A DNA stretch of 33,622 nt from Deltaproteobacteria bacterium. Lineage in GTDB: Bacteria > Desulfobacterota > Desulfarculia > Adiutricales > Adiutricaceae. The notes below the pieces were generated by a model. The model was given only the letters and a program-made list of their open reading frames with translations, was not told the origin of the DNA and searched no databases. Below are positions 29,984-33,622 of the stretch, in pieces. A program made the translations under genes and the position numbers. The stretch lies in the NCBI GenBank assembly GCA_031263525.1, contig JAISFP010000027.1, forward strand, positions 1 through 33,622, read 5' to 3'. Positions within the stretch are counted from its first letter, which is position 1. Each line of letters opens with the position of its first letter.

Positions 29984-32170
29984 CTACGAGCTCGCGATAA
30001 GCTTGTCGGAATCCAGGATGAGGACCACCCGCCCGTCCCCCAGGAGCGTGAGCCCGTTGAAGAAGGGGAGCTTCCTGAAGGTCTCCAGCTCGAACTCCTT
30101 GATGACTATCTTCTGCTGGCCCAGGATCTCGTCGGCCAGTATCGACTGTCGGGTGTCGGTCTTGCCGCGCAGGATGATGAAGACCAGGGAGGCGCCGTTC
30201 CGGCCCTGGACCCCTCCGAGGGCCCCCGCCTCCGAGGGCGCGGCGGCCGCGCGGTTCACTGCCTGCTCCGGGAGGCCCAGGAGCGACTTCAGGTCTATGA
30301 CCGAGATGACCATGTCCCTGTGGCGGAAGACAGCGCCCTCCTTGTGGCGGTGGACGTCGGCCGCCGGGACCGTGACTATCTCGTTCACGCACTCCAGGGG
30401 GAGGCAGAAGGTGGAGGTCCCCACCCTGAGCATGATGGCCTCCTTGGTCAGGAGGGTGTTGGTGACCGGGAGCCGCATCCCCACGGTCATGCCCCGCCCG
30501 GGGCGGTTGTCGATGGTGACCTCCCCGTTCCACTTCTTGAGGTTCGTCATCACGACGTCCATGCCCACGCCGCGTCCGGACAGGTCGGTCGCCTGGTCCT
30601 TGGTGGACAGCCCCGAGCTGAACACCAGCATCTCTGCGTCGTGGTCGGTCATGGAAAGCTGCTGCTCGGGGGTGATGTTCCCGCGCTCCACGGCCTTGGC
30701 CTTGATCTTCTCCAGGTCGAGCCCGCGCCCGTCGTCGGCCACCTCTATGAATATCGCAGCCTCCTCCTGGGTGACGGTGATGGAGACCGTGCCGCGCCTC
30801 TGCTTGCCGGCGGCCACCCGGTCCTCGGGCATCTCGAGCCCGTGATCCACCGCGTTGCGGACGATGTGGACCATGGCCTGCTCGACGTCGTCCAGGAGGG
30901 ACTTGTCAATGGGCACCCGCTCCCCCGTGATGACCATCTCGGCCTCCTTGCCGATCTTGTGGGAGATGTCGCGCACGAGGCGGGGGAACTTCTTAAGGAT
31001 GTTGTTCATCTCCACCTGGCGGACCTCCATGATGGAGCGCTGGAGGTTCACGATGTCGTTGGAGATGGTCCTCGACACGGTGGAGAAGTCCCGGAGGAGG
31101 CCGATGTCCACCCCGGCCTTCCGAAACGAGAACTGCAGGTGGTTTAAAATCTCGCTCTTGGTGATGAGCCTGCCCACGCTCTCGAGGAAGAGGTCGATCT
31201 TGGCCTCGTCCACGCGGATGGTCTTCACCTGGGGCTCCTTCAGCGCCCCCGAGCTCTTGGAGGACCGGCTGCTCTTGACGGCGGGCGCCTCCACCTCCAC
31301 CTGGAACTTCTGCTTGAGGTCGTTCAGCATGGCCGCGAAGAACTCGACCATCATCTGGTCCATGTCCAGGTCGCGCTCGGCGAAGAGCTGGAGCCCGTCG
31401 CCCAGCTCGGCTATGAGCCCCATCGCGTCCTCGGTCGCCACCTCGGCCAGAAGCGAGTACAGGGAGTTGGCTGCGTCCACGAAGGCCCTGGCGTCCTCCG
31501 GGCCGGCCTTGCCGTCCCTGAACTTGGGCAGGAGATCCTCCATGGCCCTCACGCTGTCCGTGAGGTCGGCGCCGTTGTAGTTGAACCGGATCTGGTTCGC
31601 CCCGTCCTCCTCCAGGGTGGCCAGCGCCAGCCCGGTGGTCACGTCCGAGATGTCCTTCTTGAGCGCCTCCGCCTCGGCCTCCTCCATGCCGGGCAGCAGG
31701 TTCTCCAGGTCATCCACGAGCTTCCTCGCGGCGTCCACCAGCTGGGAGTCGCGCCGGCTGATCCTGTCCACCTGGGCCTGGATCTCCGCCACGAAGGCCA
31801 GGTGGTCGCCGGTCATGGTCGTGTAGGAGATGTCCTCCTCGAGCCGGGAGATGATGTCCCGGAAGATGTCGTTCCCCTTGAACAGCAGGTCCACCACCTT
31901 GGGGTGCTTGCCCAGGATGGAGTTGTTCTTGTCGATCATGCTCATCAGGTCTTCCAGGCGGTGGGCGATGGTGGCTATGTTGTCCACGTTGAACATCTTG
32001 GAAGACCCCTTCAGGCTGTGCATGTGCCTGAAAAGGGAGAATATGGTCTCGGAGGACGTGGGGTCCTGCTCCAGGTTCACGAGCTCGTTGTCGAGAGTCT
32101 CGATGGTCTCCCGGACCTCGTCCTTGTACTGCTCGAACAGTTCGGCCAGGTTTTCGTCGGTAACGCTCAT
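29984..32170 (-). CDS. cheA: Chemotaxis histidine kinase CheA
   Basis: 728 aa. HPt HMHSLKGSSKMF, N-box IVRNAVDHGLEMPEDR, G-box VADDGRGLD and SGRGVGMDVV, CheW-like C-terminus. GGAGG SD upstream of the ATG. Confidence 0.93.
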   Translation of the reverse strand: MSVTDENLAELFEQYKDEVRETIETLDNELVNLEQDPTSSETIFSLFRHMHSLKGSSKMFNVDNIATIAHRLEDLMSMIDKNNSILGKHPKVVDLLFKGNDIFRDIISRLEEDISYTTMTGDHLAFVAEIQAQVDRISRRDSQLVDAARKLVDDLENLLPGMEEAEAEALKKDISDVTTGLALATLEEDGANQIRFNYNGADLTDSVRAMEDLLPKFRDGKAGPEDARAFVDAANSLYSLLAEVATEDAMGLIAELGDGLQLFAERDLDMDQMMVEFFAAMLNDLKQKFQVEVEAPAVKSSRSSKSSGALKEPQVKTIRVDEAKIDLFLESVGRLITKSEILNHLQFSFRKAGVDIGLLRDFSTVSRTISNDIVNLQRSIMEVRQVEMNNILKKFPRLVRDISHKIGKEAEMVITGERVPIDKSLLDDVEQAMVHIVRNAVDHGLEMPEDRVAAGKQRRGTVSITVTQEEAAIFIEVADDGRGLDLEKIKAKAVERGNITPEQQLSMTDHDAEMLVFSSGLSTKDQATDLSGRGVGMDVVMTNLKKWNGEVTIDNRPGRGMTVGMRLPVTNTLLTKEAIMLRVGTSTFCLPLECVNEIVTVPAADVHRHKEGAVFRHRDMVISVIDLKSLLGLPEQAVNRAAAAPSEAGALGGVQGRNGASLVFIILRGKTDTRQSILADEILGQQKIVIKEFELETFRKLPFFNGLTLLGDGRVVLILDSDKLIASS

Positions 32171-32229
32171 GTAGTCCTCCGGCCTGGGCCCCGGGCCCGG
32201 GCTGGCGGGATGCCCCGCCTGCCTGCCCC

Positions 32230-32619
32230 CTAGCCCAGCTCCAGGGCCTTCCTCACCGCGGTCATGACCTTCTCCTCGTCATAGGGCTTGATGATGTACT
32301 GCCTGGCACCCACCTTCAGGCAGTGCATCACGGTCCTGGCATCCGACACCGAGGATGCCATGATAATCCTGGAACCGGGGTACTTCTCGAGCAGCTTCTC
32401 CAGCACCTCGGTGCCCCTCAGCTTGGGCATGACGATGTCCAGCGTGGTCAGCTCCGGCCTGAGCTCCTCGAAGAGGACGAGGGCCTCCTCCCCGTCGCAG
32501 GCCTGACCCACCACGTCGAAGCCCTGGCTCTGGAAGAGCTTGAAGAGCATCTGGCGCATCACCGGGGAGTCGTCCACAATAAGCACCCTTTGACCTGATC
32601 CGATCGCCATGTGAGCCAC
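32230..32619 (-). CDS. CheY-like single-domain response regulator
   Basis: 129 aa. VLIVDDSPVMRQ, LTTLDIVMPKLRG, IIMASSVSD, YIIKPYDEEKV. Directly upstream of cheA on the same strand. Confidence 0.92.
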   Translation of the reverse strand: MAHMAIGSGQRVLIVDDSPVMRQMLFKLFQSQGFDVVGQACDGEEALVLFEELRPELTTLDIVMPKLRGTEVLEKLLEKYPGSRIIMASSVSDARTVMHCLKVGARQYIIKPYDEEKVMTAVRKALELG

Positions 32620-32999
32620 CTTGATCTGAGAAGTGCGCCCGGAGCCCGGCCCCGGCAGGGCCGAGCCCGGAGACCGGCACCCGGACCGCCCCCGGCCTAA
32701 AAAAAGAGCCGGCCGCCCCGGACAGGCACCTTCCGTGCCGGCCCTGCGGCAGCCCCTCCGTCCAGGACGCGCGTCCGCGGCGTCCCCCGTCTCCAGGCGG
32801 GCGACACGACCGACCCCGCCCCGGGCCCTCCTGGGATCCCGTTTGACCGGCCGGAGGCCAAGTCCCGCTATTTCAGTCTAATCTTAGCATTGAGCCCATG
32901 CCATGTCCAGGACGCCAGGGGCCCTCCAAACGGCCACGGCGGCCAGACCCCGGACCCCGGGCGGGCTCCGCAGGACTCCCCGGCCAAGCCTCCGCCAGC

Positions 33000-33270
33000 C
33001 CCCCGCGAAAGCTTCGGACCGGACACCCGCCAACCGGGGGATCTCCCGCCCTGACAACCGCCAACTGAGGAAGCTTACGCCCGGACAGCCGCCAACTGTG
33101 GAAACTACATCCTGGACCCCCGCCAACCGGGGGAGCTCCGGCCAGGACAGCCGCCAACTGTGGAAGCTACATACTGGACCCCCGCCAACCGGGGGAGCTC
33201 CGACCAGGACAGCCGCCAGCTGAGGAAGCTTCAGTCTGGACCCCCGCCAACCGGGCGAGCTCCGGCCAGG
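33000..33270. repeat. ~31-bp (62-bp higher-order) tandem repeat
   Basis: CGCCAACCGG at 33121, 33183 and 33245 (period 62), with CGCCAACTG half-units at 33060, 33090 and 33152. Confidence 0.85.
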
Positions 33271-33484
33271 CCCGCGCCGCCCTTGCCCTTCCCCCTGCTG
33301 TCTGCCGTCGACGGATTGGGAACCATGTGCCCCCACGTCAGGTGTCAAGGACCACACCACCGACCGCACCCGGCAGTCCCGTGACCCCCGTCCCGACCGC
33401 TCCAAGAGCACTGCCTGCTATCCCCTGACCTGACCCGACATCCCCCCGACCGCTCACGGGGTCGTTGCCCGCTGTTACCGAACC

Positions 33485-33622
33485 GTAACTATTCAGGTGC
33501 CCCCCCCCAGAAATCATCCAGAGGGGGTTTCAGGGGCCTACAACTCATCTTTGGCACGATATTTGCTCAAGGTTATGTTTGGCGATTTGGGTGCCTTCCC
33601 AAGTTTTTGTGTGATGATTTTT
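33485..33622 (+). mobile_element. Left end of an IS or IS-derived element truncated by the window edge
   Basis: GTAACTATTCAGGTGCCCC matches family 2 TIRs. Following sequence resembles 1235-1337 reverse complement, including AAGTTTTTGTGTGATGAT. Confidence 0.5.

Noticed and set aside
29750-31147. 465-aa plus-strand ORF and 273-aa minus ORF at 29712-30533
   Set aside because: Out-of-frame shadows of cheA.

Overview
This 33.6 kb window mixes GC-rich coding blocks with AT-richer, repeat-laden intergenic DNA. I see no tRNA, rRNA or CRISPR array. Supported genes: two paralogous AAA-ATPase-like/PD-(D/E)XK nuclease proteins (1533-3374 +; 26397-28319 -), a Pro/Ala-rich lipoprotein (4372-5253 -), a large hybrid PAS sensor kinase with two REC domains (5767-9033 -), an intact M3 oligoendopeptidase F-like metallopeptidase with HELGH (10617-12377 -), a secreted proline-rich protein (23293-24063 -), and a CheY-like/CheA pair (32230-32619 -, 29984-32170 -). 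The most interesting structure is a same-strand cluster of M3 paralogs spanning about 12 kb. It holds one catalytically intact copy, two full-length copies that have lost the HExxH zinc motif (17230-18849; 20887-22623), and one frameshifted relic (14745-16385). Scattered around it are three copies of a ~143 bp MITE-like element with 27-bp terminal inverted repeats (14235, 19644, 25227). A second ~185 bp TIR element occurs twice (315-499, 28818-29001), and two IS-related ends (about 1235-1337; 33485 to the window edge) share its termini. At least eight unrelated tandem repeat families (unit lengths 6, 14, 21, 29, 31, 43, 50 and 61/63 bp) lie between genes. All calls come from reading the sequence and the supplied ORF translations; no database search was run.
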